Shown here: piece by piece, positions 1-9,700 of the stretch
Layout of the letters: each line of letters begins with the position of its first letter
Position numbering within the stretch: position 1 is the stretch's first letter
Assembly: GCA_016650435.1 (NCBI GenBank)
Contig: JAENVT010000490.1
Location: 1 to 19,246 of the forward strand
Source: Ilumatobacteraceae bacterium
Lineage (GTDB): Bacteria > Actinomycetota > Acidimicrobiia > Acidimicrobiales > Ilumatobacteraceae
Length of the DNA stretch: 19,246 bases
Direction: 5' to 3'
Program-made: the position numbers and the translations under genes
The notes under the pieces: model-generated
Database searches by the model: none
What the model was told of the DNA's origin: nothing
Seen by the model: only the letters and a program-made list of their open reading frames with translations

Positions 1-581
1 AGACCACGACGATCCGCACCGTCTTGGGCGTCATGCCGGTGCTCGGAGGGACGATTGAGTTCAAGGGCAAGGACGTCACAAAGGCCAGCTCGCGTGCGAA
101 CGTCAAGTCGGGCATGGCCATGATCCCGTCCGAGCGGTTCGCCTTCGCCGATCTCACCGTGATCGACAACCTGCTGCTGGGCGCAGCCAACCACGCCGAC
201 CCCGATCGACGTGACAAGCGGCTCGAACTGGTGCGCGGCCTGTCTCCTGTCTTGCTCGAGCGTTCGACGCAGTTGGCCGGGACGATGTCTGGTGGCCAGC
301 AGCGCATGGTCAGCCTGGGGATGGCGCTGATGGCCAGCCCGGCGTTGCTGATGCTGGACGAACCGTCGCTGGGTCTCGCTCCCGCAGTCGTGCAACAGAT
401 CTTCACCACCGTCCGTCGCCTCGCCGACGAGGAAGGGCTGGCCGTGTTGCTGCTGGAGCAGAACGTCGGCCAAGCGCTGCAAATCGTCGACCGCGTGTCG
501 GTCATGCGCTCGGGTCGCGTGATCTTGGAGGAGACCGCAGACCAGATGAGAGCCCGCGACTCGTACTGGGATCTCTTCTGA
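1..581 (+). CDS. livF: Branched-chain amino acid ABC transporter ATP-binding protein, LivF-type (5' truncated by window edge)
   Basis: This is the C-terminal part of an ABC ATPase that enters the window in frame at base 3. The first codons read T-T-T-I-R, the end of a Walker A GKTTT motif, so only about 45 N-terminal residues are missing. The signature is MSGGQQRM (near base 290), Walker B is LLMLDEPSLGLAP (near 350-385), and the switch-region LLLEQNV follows. LLLEQNV and the short length are typical of LivF, the second ATPase of high-affinity branched-chain amino acid (or amide/urea-like) importers, which energises LivH/LivM permeases at the inner face of the membrane. Its partners would lie upstream, outside the window. 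The stop is 6 bases from the stop of the convergent oxidoreductase gene. The substrate cannot be told from this subunit. Family assignment is firm; the exact symbol is by resemblance. Confidence 0.9.
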   Translation, partial: TTTIRTVLGVMPVLGGTIEFKGKDVTKASSRANVKSGMAMIPSERFAFADLTVIDNLLLGAANHADPDRRDKRLELVRGLSPVLLERSTQLAGTMSGGQQRMVSLGMALMASPALLMLDEPSLGLAPAVVQQIFTTVRRLADEEGLAVLLLEQNVGQALQIVDRVSVMRSGRVILEETADQMRARDSYWDLF

Positions 582-587
582 CCGCGT

Positions 588-1574
588 TCAGCGAAGAGCG
601 TCGATCATCCGTTCCAGCTCGCGACGAATGTCGTGACCCGCCGGTTGGTAGACGGCTTCTGTCACGCCCTTCTCCTCCAACTCGTCGATCCGGGCCCGCA
701 CGTCGCTCGGCGAGCCCGTAATGGTGACTTGTTGTACCGTCTCCGATCCGCCGGCATCCCATGCGGCATCATCGGCGTCGTTCATGTGAACGCAGTGGCC
801 CACGTGCACGCCAAGATGGCGCTCGTCCGACGGTCGTTCGTCGATGACCTGCAACCACTCCGCGCCACCTTTGATCGCCGGTACCGCGTCGCGACCGGCG
901 AACTCGTAGGCAGCGTGGTACGAGAGTGCCCACCCGGGACCTGCGGCGGCACGAGCACGTGCAGACTGAGGCGATTCGTCCTCGTCGAGAATCGTGCCCC
1001 AGTACAAAAATGCAACCCAATCGAACTCCTTGGCGACCTCATCGACATCGAGGGCGACGTACAGCCCGTCCCCCAGTTCCTGAGCCACCTTGTGACCCTT
1101 TGGGCCGAGAGCACCGACGAGCACCGGCACCTCAACCGGTCGCGGTGCGGCACTGCCGGCCGGATGCATCATCTGCATCCGGGCGCCCTCCCAGGTGATC
1201 ACCTCACCGCGCAACAACGCCCTGAACGCTTCGATGTACTCCTTCATGAACTTCCAGGTGATCGCTCCGTATCCCATCGCCCGTCGACCGGTGAACCCGG
1301 TGCCGAAGGAGACCGCAACCCGGCCTGGGGCCAAGGCGTGGAGCGTCGCAGTACCAGCGGCGTTCACCATCGGGTGTCGCAGGCTAGGAATGAGGACGCC
1401 CGGGCCGAGCCCGATCCGTGAGGTGCGGTCGGCAGCCAACGCGAGCGACATCCACACGTCCGGCGAGTTCTGTGGGGTGTCGTACAGCCAGGCCCGCGCA
1501 TAACCAAGTTCCTCGGCGACGACGATGTCGGCCGGGGAAGAAAGGGTCGTGGGGAACGCACAGGAAATATCCAC
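588..1574 (-). CDS. LLM class flavin-dependent oxidoreductase (luciferase-like monooxygenase fold)
   Basis: This 328-residue protein belongs to the bacterial luciferase-like superfamily, which uses FMN or F420 to oxidise or reduce small organic substrates in the cytoplasm. Visible family features are the opening DISCAFPTTLSSP, then EELGYARAWLYDTP, RTSRIGLGPGV and LAPGRVAVSFGTGFTGRRAMG. It ends with a typical SPSDVRARIDELEEKGVTE helix. The frame stays open upstream to 1688, but I chose the GTG at 1574: a perfect GGAGG (plus-strand 1584-1588) lies 9 bases upstream and the protein then starts at the conserved DISCAF. Nothing in the longer N-terminus looks conserved. It is convergent with the LivF gene, 6 bases between stops, with no terminator visible between them. 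Substrate and cofactor choice (FMN or F420) cannot be decided from sequence alone. Confidence 0.9.
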   Translation of the reverse strand: MDISCAFPTTLSSPADIVVAEELGYARAWLYDTPQNSPDVWMSLALAADRTSRIGLGPGVLIPSLRHPMVNAAGTATLHALAPGRVAVSFGTGFTGRRAMGYGAITWKFMKEYIEAFRALLRGEVITWEGARMQMMHPAGSAAPRPVEVPVLVGALGPKGHKVAQELGDGLYVALDVDEVAKEFDWVAFLYWGTILDEDESPQSARARAAAGPGWALSYHAAYEFAGRDAVPAIKGGAEWLQVIDERPSDERHLGVHVGHCVHMNDADDAAWDAGGSETVQQVTITGSPSDVRARIDELEEKGVTEAVYQPAGHDIRRELERMIDALR

Positions 1575-1739
1575 GTCAACGAACCTCCAGTCGGATGCAC
1601 ACCCCGGTGCGGGCTGCTCAAATCCGAACTTTCCATCCCAAGTGTAGAAGTCGTTACGTGGAGGGTGCCTACAGGGAATTCCCGACAAAAGGCGCTTTGG
1701 CGAGGGCCTGCGTGAGTTTGAGGGCTGTTCAGCGGATCG

Positions 1740-2120
1740 CTACAGCGACCTTGCCGAAGATGTTTGGGCCGGACCCGCGGACGCTGCCCTGGCTCCCGAT
1801 GAGCGCCATACAGAGCTGCCGAGTTTCAACAAACGAATGATCTGGACTCCACCTCGTTCGCGTGATCGCATGGGACGTGGGCGGAGTGACGACGGTGACG
1901 CGGCGGGCTTTCGGTGCTCCATACCGCCGTCGTAGTCCTCCGCGGGTGCATCGCAGTGATCGCCGTCGACGCGTACCTCCCGAGACCTCAACCGGTCGAT
2001 GTCGACGGTGCTCTCCGTTCGCTTATCGGCGATTTCAGCTTCGCTCCAGGAGATGCTCCGCATCTGCGCCAGTATGCGAGAGGCCGGTTGACGTTCGATC
2101 ACTCGGGCAGGAGCTCCCAT
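1740..2120 (-). CDS. Possible hypothetical ORF, weak coding signal
   Basis: This 126-codon open frame starts at an ATG 22 bases inside the end of the upstream minus-strand gene and fills a stretch (1575-2098) with no other gene. The middle, with EAEIADKRTESTVDIDRL, reads like protein. Third codon positions are only mildly GC-rich, unlike the neighbouring genes, and no domain, signal peptide or ribosome binding site is recognisable. It may be a decayed gene or a chance frame. The rest of 1575-2098 shows nothing I can name. Confidence 0.2.
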   Translation of the reverse strand: MGAPARVIERQPASRILAQMRSISWSEAEIADKRTESTVDIDRLRSREVRVDGDHCDAPAEDYDGGMEHRKPAASPSSLRPRPMRSRERGGVQIIRLLKLGSSVWRSSGARAASAGPAQTSSARSL

Positions 2121-2689
2121 TCCACCCAGCCTTCACTGTCGTCATACGACTGCGCGATGGTGCGTGCTGTGCGGTGCCGTTGAACGTCGTCAGGCTCCGT
2201 CATCGCGCGCCATTCGGTTTTGACACGGAGTCCGTCCGGGTTTGCATCGTTCGGCGGGTACTCGAGGAGGACCTTGTGGTCCGGGTCGTCGGTGCTGAGG
2301 GCGAGGACGACAACGCGCACACCGGCATCGTTGTTGGAGTAGTGACGCAAGAACACTTTGCCGACACGGCTGTTTGCGATCTCTTCGACGCGTCGGAGCT
2401 CGCTTTGCCGGGCAGTCTCGACGGCAACGCGCTCCGCTGCGGTGATCATCTGCTTGGCGTCCTCGGCCGCTTGGTCGGCTTTGGCTTGGCGTGCGTCGGC
2501 TTCGTCGGAGCGTCCCTTTTCGCGGTACCGCCCAACGAAGTAGGCGCCGGCGACTGCCAGTGCGGCGGCCAGGACCGCGCTGATCACGAGAGGCGCCCAG
2601 TAGGTTCCATCCGCTGCAATCACGAGGGCGAGGGTACTTCGGCGGGGCACCGCCGCGGCTCCGGTTGCGGACCGCCTTGTAGCGTCCAT
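2099..2689 (-). CDS. Hypothetical membrane-anchored coiled-coil protein
   Basis: I do not recognise this protein. Starting from the ATG at 2689 it has 196 residues: a basic N-terminus (DATRRS, VPRRS), one transmembrane helix around residues 31-54 (PLVISAVLAAALAVAGAYFV), then a charged alanine-rich helix likely to form a coiled coil (about 60-105). A soluble C-terminal domain of about 90 residues contains YSNNDAGVRVVVLALSTDD and ends SEGWVEWELLPE. The third codon position is strongly GC-rich, supporting a real gene. The frame stays open to 2998, but that extension looks non-coding. A GTG at 2623, directly before the membrane helix, is an alternative start (174 residues); neither has a good ribosome binding site. 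The single anchor followed by a coiled coil suggests an inner-membrane protein with a cytoplasmic or periplasmic tail; no function is implied. Confidence 0.6.
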   Translation of the reverse strand: MDATRRSATGAAAVPRRSTLALVIAADGTYWAPLVISAVLAAALAVAGAYFVGRYREKGRSDEADARQAKADQAAEDAKQMITAAERVAVETARQSELRRVEEIANSRVGKVFLRHYSNNDAGVRVVVLALSTDDPDHKVLLEYPPNDANPDGLRVKTEWRAMTEPDDVQRHRTARTIAQSYDDSEGWVEWELLPE

Positions 2690-3043
2690 GGCGTTCGCGC
2701 ACTCCGAGCTGCCGCGTTGCCGCGACAACAAGAACGCGCGCTGGAGGACCCACACGGAACCGTCGCTGGGGCGGAGAACAGTGCGCGGAACCGGCGATAT
2801 TTGTGTGGGACTAGTCAACGCGTCGAAGGGGTGTGTCCGCGCACTCGTCAGCGCAATTTGTAACGCCGGTAGCGGTCGTCGAGGTCTCGTCGAAAAACGA
2901 AGTCGACGCGCCGTTCGCCACGTCCATTGCTGCGTGATCGACAGCCGATGAGTGACCGAGATTGACCGCCGCGATCCGTTGACCCGCGCCTCGCTCACCC
3001 CTCAAGAGCCCGGTTAAGGCGCCCTTCATGCCCTCTGAACAGG
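2690..3043. other. Intergenic stretch without recognisable gene
   Basis: About 350 bases between the hypothetical membrane protein and the tRNA remnant. Frames are open on both strands but show no domain, plausible start or codon bias. I see no convincing promoter or repeat. Confidence 0.5.
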
Positions 3044-3108
3044 TACGACGCGATGCGGGACTCGGGTCTGCAAAGCCCTGTACATGGGTTCGATTCCCAT
3101 CGTCGCCT
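3044..3108 (+). tRNA. tRNA-Cys (GCA) 3' portion or degenerate tRNA
   Basis: The 3' two thirds of a tRNA are clear. The anticodon loop CTGCAAA (3068-3074, anticodon GCA at 3070-3072) is flanked by a stem with four pairs. The T arm is ATGGG/CCCAT with loop TTCGATT (3084-3100). The 3' acceptor strand is CGTCGCC (3101-3107) with discriminator T and no encoded CCA. On the 5' side only TACGACG (3044-3050) can pair, at 5 of 7 positions, and just 12 bases remain where D arm and linkers need about 19, so a normal D arm cannot form. The simplest reading is a 3' tRNA fragment left at one end of an integrated element, because a tyrosine integrase fragment begins 74 bases downstream. A divergent functional tRNA is less likely. 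Confidence 0.6.
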
Positions 3109-3111
3109 CTC

Positions 3112-3151
3112 AACCTCTGACGTGGTATTGGACCAGGTCAGAGGTTCTTTT
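3112..3151 (+). terminator. Intrinsic terminator after the tRNA remnant
   Basis: A perfect 10-bp inverted repeat, AACCTCTGAC (3112-3121) and GTCAGAGGTT (3137-3146), with a 15-base loop, is followed by CTTTT. It begins 3 bases after the tRNA discriminator, where a tRNA terminator is expected. Confidence 0.75.
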
Positions 3152-3181
3152 CGTTGTGACCGACATTGACCTCCAAGAACG

Positions 3182-3436
3182 ATGACGAATCCGTGTGAGC
3201 GCGTCGACCCGCCGAGGGTCGCCAAGCGAGAGATGACGTTCCTCGACTGGGACCAGGCGATTCGACTCGCCGAGGCGCACAGCGAGCGATACCGGGCGCT
3301 GATCTATGTCGCCGTCGACACCGGCACGCGTTGGAGCGAGCTGGTGGGTCTGCGGCGCGGCAAGGTCGACCTCAAGAGTCGGAAGATCCGTGTCACAGAG
3401 CAGATGGTTCAGCTGAGGACCGGGCTCGTTCTCGTG
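3182..3436 (+). pseudogene. Tyrosine-type site-specific integrase, fragment
   Basis: About 80 residues match the middle of phage/plasmid tyrosine recombinases: NPCERVDPPRV, then EMTFLDWDQAIRLAEAHSERYRALIYVAV, then the box I motif DTGTRWSELVGLRR carrying the first catalytic arginine. It continues with KVDLKSRKIRVTEQMVQL. The N-terminal arm-binding domain is absent, and after MVQL the frame loses similarity, so the HxxR box and the catalytic tyrosine are missing. The fragment therefore cannot recombine DNA. It lies directly downstream of the tRNA 3' end and its terminator, where integrases of tRNA-targeting elements usually sit. It is most likely the remnant of such an element. Confidence 0.8.
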
Positions 3437-3467
3437 TTGAACGCCTGGCACGGCACAACGAGCTCGG

Positions 3468-3655
3468 TTTCACTTCGTACATGGCGTCGGCAGCGGCGGG
3501 ATTTCATCGACGCCGCGCCCGACGGTTCGGGTGTCCGCGATGCCGATGCTGGCCGGGCAGTACACGGTTGCGGTGGGGGTGATTTCGATCGGCGTTGACA
3601 GGGTGCGGTCGATGCGCGAGATGAGATCGTTTCGGGTCCGCGCCCTGCGGAACAA
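3468..3655 (-). pseudogene. GGDEF (diguanylate cyclase) domain, C-terminal fragment with frameshift
   Basis: On the minus strand the reading NDLISRIDRTLSTPIEI followed by PASIGIADTR matches the end of GGDEF domains, where a helix of the RI..AL..P type is followed by the strand xASIGIA. After DEI the frame shifts, and the next frame gives AAADAMYEVK, the ADxAMYxAK hallmark that closes a GGDEF domain. The active-site GGDEF loop itself would lie upstream and is not present. This is therefore a decayed scrap of a cyclic-di-GMP synthase, lying antisense to and abutting the integrase fragment. Similarity is by motif recognition over about 55 residues. Confidence 0.6.
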
Positions 3656-3667
3656 GCACGGACATGC

Positions 3668-3702
3668 GGAACGGGGAGGAGCTCGACGCTCCTCCCCGTT
3701 CC
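3668..3702 (-). terminator. Strong hairpin, probable terminator of the multicopper oxidase gene
   Basis: A perfect 15-bp inverted repeat (3668-3682 and 3688-3702, core AACGGGGAGGAGC) encloses a 5-base loop. It lies 25 bases beyond the stop codon of the large minus-strand gene. No clear T-run follows on either strand, so it may act as an RNA-stabilising or non-canonical terminator hairpin; actinomycetes often use such structures. Confidence 0.6.
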
Positions 3703-3727
3703 ACCCGTCGCGAACCCGGGGGACTGC

Positions 3728-6700
3728 CTACCTGATCCGCTGATTGATGTTGGCGCTGGTGCTGACGTTGAAGTTGCCGTCACCGGAATAAACAGCCGAC
3801 ACCGTATGGAGGCCGACGGCCAACCCACTTGTTGTGTACGTCGCCACACCGCTGGCGTTGACCGTTCCCGTACCCCGCGGAGCACCACTGATGTTGAAGG
3901 TAACAGTGCCCGTCCTGACGCCCGCACCAGACCCAGTCGGCCTGACTGTGGCGGTGAAGGTGACGTTCGTTCCACGAGCAGCGGGGGTGCCGCTGGTCGT
4001 GACGACCGTCCTGGTGTTGGCCTTGTTCACCGTCTGGCTGAACACAGGACTCGTGCTCGCCACGTAGCTCACAGTGCCTGGGTAGACCGCGGTGATCCCG
4101 TGGATTCCGACGCCCAACGTGCTGATCGGCAATCGCGCCCGGCCGGTGGCATCCAGCGGGAACGAGCCGAGGCTCGTGAGGCCTTCGAAGAACTGGACGT
4201 TGGTACCGGCGCCCGGGTTCGGCTGAACTCGGGCCGTCAGGGTGACGTTCCGACCGAAAACCGAGGGGTTGACGTTGCTGGTCACCGTGGTCGTCGTAGT
4301 CGCCTGGTTGACGACCTGGACGAACGTCACGCTGACGCTTCCTCCAAACACTGTCGTGCCGCCGTAGGTGGCGATCACGTTGTGGCTGCCGGCCGACAAG
4401 GTGGCGATCTGGAAGGTCGCCCTACCCTGAAGGTTGAGGGTCAACGGACTTTTGATGGTTCCGTCAACGCTGAACTGGACCGTGCCGGTCGGAATCCCCG
4501 TGCCGGTCACCGGCCTGACCGTGGCCGTGAACGTGATGTTCTGGCCGAGGTTGGCCGTTGGAACACGGTTGCTCGTCACCACGACTGTGGTTCGCCTCAG
4601 CACGTTCTGAATCAGAGCCGGGCTCGTACTGGCGGTGTAGGTGCCGTCGCCGGCGTACACCGCTGTGATGCTGTGAGTACCGGCAGTGAGGGTCGTCAGC
4701 GAGATGCTTGCGGTGCCGCCCGACAGCGTGCCCGAGCCGAGGCTCGTGAGACCGTCGAAGAACTCTACGGTGCCACTAGGTGTCCCGGAGACGGCCGAGA
4801 CCGTCGCCGTGAACGTCACATTGTCGCCTTCGACGGACGGGTTGAGATTGCTGACGATGCCCGTCGAGGTCGAGCCCTGGATGACGGTCTGGGTCCCGCT
4901 GACGGTGCTGCCGGCAAAGCTGGCGTCGCCGCCGTACGTAGCGGTGATCGTGTGGCTGCCGACCGTGAGGAGCGAGGTCGACAGCGTCGCAGCGTTGCCC
5001 ACGAGCGGCTGTACGCCGAGACTCGAACCACCGTCGAAGAACTCAACGCTCCCCGTCGGGCTCCCGATCCCGGTCAGGACCGAGACGGTTGCCGTGTAGG
5101 TCACGTTGTCACCGCGGACCGACGGATTCTTGCTGCTCGCCAGCGACACCGACGTGGTGCCTTGGTCGACGACCTGGGCTCCCGTCGCCGCGCTGGGAGC
5201 GAAGATCTCGTCGCCGCTGTAGACCGCGCGGATCGCGTGGCTGCCGGCGGCTAGGCCGGCGGTGGAGAAGCTGGCGACGCCAGCCGCCATCGTTCCAGTG
5301 CCGAGGCTCGTCGTTCCGTCGAAGAACTCGACGGTTCCACCCGGTGTCGCGGATGCCTGCGTCGAACTGACCGTGGCGGTGAACGTCACGTTCTGTCCGA
5401 ACGTCGAGGGGCTGAGGCTGCTGCTCAACACAGTCGACGAGGCGGCGAGCGGAACAGTCACCGTGGCGACGTTGGAGTACGCCGATGGACCGATGACGTT
5501 GACCGACCTGACCCGATAGCTGTATGGGCCGGCGGCAACGACCGTGGTGTCGGTGTAGGTCGCCAGGCCCGCAGGCGCTGGGGTCACCGTGGCCAACGGG
5601 GTGAACGATCCGGCGCCAACTGCACGCTCGACTTCAACGCTGGTGGCGGTGGTGGACACGTTCGTCCAATCGAGCGCGACCTGGCTACCGGCAGACAGCG
5701 CAGCGTTCGGCTGCACCAGTGCGTTCAGCCCGGACGGGGCAGGTGGCAAGCCTTCGACCGTGATCACGTTCGACGGTGTACCGCCGGTCAGGATGTTGGC
5801 CTTGTTGTACGCGGAGACCCGATAGAAGTACGTCGTGGTCGGATCCGGCGGGTTGTCGGTGTACGTCGTGCTGTTCGCCACTGCTTCGGCGATCAGCGTG
5901 TACGGTCCGCCTGGCTGCGTGGCCCGCTCGATGCGGTATCCGATCTCATTCTTCGGATTGCCCCAGGTGGTCGGGTCGGCGTAGTTGACCGGCGTGCCGT
6001 CGGTCCAGGTGAGGATCACACTGCCACGGGCGAAGCTCAACACTGGTGGGTCGGGCGCCACTGAACCGACATGAACTGTCACCGGCCGCATCATGTCCAT
6101 CTCCTCATGGCTGAGGATGTGGCAGTGGAAGACGTACTCCCACCCGAAGTCGGTGACGAGGTTGACGATCGGATCGATCGGGTTGCCGACGGTGTCGGTG
6201 TTGTTGAAGCCGGCTTCGAGCCCCGCCGTGTTCAAGTCACCCTTGGCGCCGATGGGCATCATCGGGTTGAGCGGGCGGGAGCTGTCGGGCACGGCGAACG
6301 GAAGGACCGGCACGATCGGGCGCAGGGCGACGATGGTGTCCTCGAGCGGGCTAATCCGCACGGTGTCCTTCCAACCGAGCTCACTCGGTTCTGGAGGAAT
6401 GATGATGTTGTCCCATGTGACCCGGTTGATGATCTGCACGTCGTACAGGTGGAAGTGGATCGGGTGGGTGTCGACACCGTTGTGGGTGATCTTCCAGATC
6501 TGCGTACCGTCTGCAGCCGAAGCGATCGGGGTCACGTCGAGGCTGCTCGGCAGCCCCGTCGAGTCGAGAATCTCCGTCGGCGGGTTCACATACGGATACA
6601 GGATGATGTTCTGCAGCAGTGGAGTTGCGCCCGGCGCCTCGAGGCCGAGGTTGGCCGTCATGCGGCCCCACTCGTCGAAGTTGGCCGAGTTCATCTCGTC

Positions 6701-9700
6701 GTGCATGCCCTTGGGCTGGAACGGAATCTGCAGTTGCGCACCGTTCAGCGTGTCGAACTTGAAGAGGTCGGTCGGCTGTGATCCTTCTGCGATCCTGGCG
6801 TATCCGTCGCACTTGACGGTCGGATTGGTTGGGCTGTTGCACCATCCCGCAGCCGCAAAGTTGGTGCCATATGCAGCGTTGTAGGCGGCCTGGCCGACGA
6901 TGATGGGATCCGAAGCGGATTCGAACACGCCTGAGCCGTCAGTCTTGTGGTTGAAGGCTGTCATCAGGGCACCCATGCGGTCAGCAATGGTGTTCGGTCG
7001 GTCGAAGGCGACCGCCGGCGCTGCGTTGGAGACCTTGACTTGCATGATGGTGCGGGTGTTGGGGCCATAGCCAGGCAGGGTGGTCGGTGCGCCGGCGGGC
7101 GACATGTCGGGGCCGCCGGTGTAGTAGTCGTAGCCGGGGACGCGGGCTGGGAAAGCGGCCGGGGCGTCGTTGTAGAGGATCAGCGTCTTGCCGCGGAACT
7201 GGGAGAAGTCGACGATCACGTCGGCTCGCTCAGCCGGTGCCAGCAGCAGTGAGTGCTGATCGACGTTGCCAACGTCGAAGCGTGTCGGGTCGGTGATCCA
7301 CGTCGTCGGCTGTGCCGGGACGACCACCGGGGTGGGCAGGAACCCGCCCTCGGTGCCGATCTGGACCCAGGCAGGGCCCTTGGGGCTGATCGTCTCGTCA
7401 GGTGTCGGGGTCACGACCGGGTCGGTCTGGGCGGCGTCGAGCTCGGTTTGCTTGAGAGCGACTTCGCTGAGCGTGCCGGTCCGTGGGTCGGCGACGTACC
7501 ACGACAGGTTCCAGAAGCGGTCGTTGGCTGCGTTGAGGACACGGTAGCGGTAGGCCTTCGGATCGACGGTGGTGGTCGGGTAGGCCGCGCCGTTGACGAT
7601 CGGTGTGTCGTTGAATGCTTCCATCCCGACCGACACGTTCGGTGTCGAGGGGATCAACGCCGGCTCGCAGAACGGCTGGACATTCGGGTCACAGTTGGGG
7701 TCGTAATACGGGTTTGCGATCGGTGGGTACTTGGCGTCCTTGGCCGGTGGCCAGAACCATGGGCCGTACATCCAGCGTCCGAAGGCGCTCATCCCCGAAG
7801 GGTCGCCGGGGTTCTGCGCGGGCATGTAGACGTGTGGTGTCCACAGGTTGCCTTCGCCGCCCCACTTGGCGTAGTTCCACGTCGGGTCGGCCTTGGCCAT
7901 GGCGGCAGCGCTCGGCACGAATGTCTTGTCCTGCACGATTAGTGGGGTGCCGAGGCCCAAGCCCTCCAGGGCGCCGCCGGTGCCGATCAGGCTCTGCTCC
8001 ATTGCGTCGGTGAGCAGGTAGCCGGCTGCTTCGCCTGCGTACACGTTAAGGCGGGTGATGCCCCATGCGTGGTCGTGGTAGAACATCAGGCGGGCACTCT
8101 GCTGGTTGGTGTAGAAGAACGTCAGCGCCCCTGGGCCGGGATCCGGCATGTCGGGCACGTTGCTGACGCTGACACCCTGCGGATAGTCCGTGGCCTCACC
8201 GTCGGGAGTGGTCCACTGGTGAGGAGTGCCATCGCTGATCCATGGGGTGATGCCGCCGTGGAGGTGCAGCGTCGCGCGGTTCTCGGAGAAGCAGTCGCTC
8301 GGCTTGGGGGTCTCACCGCACATCGGGTTGCGGACACCATCGAGCACCGTGCCATCGTCGTGTGCTGCATCGATCGGTACACCATTGGCATCCAGCTGAA
8401 TCGCGTTCGGGCCCATGCCCGAGCCCATCAACGAGGTGTCGACAGGCAGGAACAGATCACCGGCAACGCCGGTCGGTAGCAGGTTGCGGAACAGGATCCG
8501 GACGGGCCGGTCCTTCATCGCAACGATGGTCGGTCCGAGGTAGTGCGGGTTGTCGACGCCGAAGTAGCCGGCGATCGTGGTTGGGGCAACATTCGGATCG
8601 AGGTTTACGTTGGTCAACTGCACGTGGGCTCCGGGCACGACACCCGTCGAGAGTTGCACGTAACCACGCATCAACGTGGGGGGCAGACTCGAGGCGAACT
8701 GATGGCGGTACTGCACGACAGCGATCTCGTAGTAATCGGAACCTGGATACGTGGTCGTGTCGGGGACAGCGATCGGGATGTAGTTGCCGAGGTTGTTCGC
8801 ACCTGCGGGCGTGAGACCGGGAAGGGTGTCGACGAACTTCTTGAGGCCCGGCGTGATGTAACCGGCACCGGGGCTCGTCACGTTGATTGCGGTCACGGAG
8901 CCCTTGACCGCGACGGTCGCTGTGGCGCTGGCGAACTTGTCGAACGGGGCGACGCTGTCGGTGATCGTGACGACCGGCGCAGAGTCATAACCCTGACCAC
9001 CGGAGGTGACGTCGATCTGACCGATGCCTATCGTCGCCACAGCGACAGCCGGAGTCGCAAAGTTCGCAGCATTGCCGTCCCAGACCTCAACAGTCGGGGC
9101 GGACGTGTAGCCGGAGCCCGGCTCCACAAGGGTGATTCCATCAACGACACCGCCGGCCATTGTCGCGGTCGCGATCGCTTGCACGCCGGTGGGGAGGTTC
9201 GGGAGCGAGATCTTGACGATGGGCTGGATCAAGTAGCCGCTGCCACCATCGGTGAGGGCGATGTCATCGACGCCGCCGCTCGCCTGGGCTGTCGCCGCGA
9301 CTGTGGAGTTGCCGCCCGAGAGGGCAACTGTCGGAGTCGTGAAACCGAAGCCCGCCTCGTTCACGGCGATACCGGTGATCGCGCCGGTCGTGATCACGGC
9401 GGTCGCTCTGGCCTGCAGAGTGGGAGTCACACCAGGAGACGTGATCGACACGCTCGGAGCGATGACATAGCCGGCGCCCGGTTCTGTGACGGTCACAGCG
9501 GAGATGCCGCCAGTCTTCGGATCGACGATGGCCGTCGCTTGTGCGCCCGTACCGGGATCAACGATGGTCGGGGTGACCATGGCAGCGAACGAGTAGGTTC
9601 GGTCCTGCGAGAACATCGGAAAGCCGGGATCGCCCAGAGTGAGCGTGTCTGTCGCGGCGGGTGCCGCCGGTGCCGGGTAGCTGAGGATGTCCGGGTTCAC

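Noticed and set aside
1660..1830. Possible oxidoreductase scrap on the minus strand (MALIGSQGSVRGSGPNIFGKV)
   Set aside because: The segment is short, glycine-rich and ends at a stop; I could not tie it to a specific family.
1862..2863. 333-codon plus-strand frame opposite the hypothetical membrane protein
   Set aside because: Arg-rich, low complexity and without domains; the minus strand has a membrane helix, a coiled coil and better codon bias.
2811..3225. Minus-strand frames with DGNRTHVQGFADP and RRWESNPCTGLCRP across the tRNA
   Set aside because: These are well-known spurious translations of tRNA genes read in antisense.
3731..5440. Regularly spaced repeats of about 285 bp that could suggest a repeat array or CRISPR-like structure
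   Set aside because: They are protein-level Ig-like repeats in an open reading frame, far too long and divergent for CRISPR.
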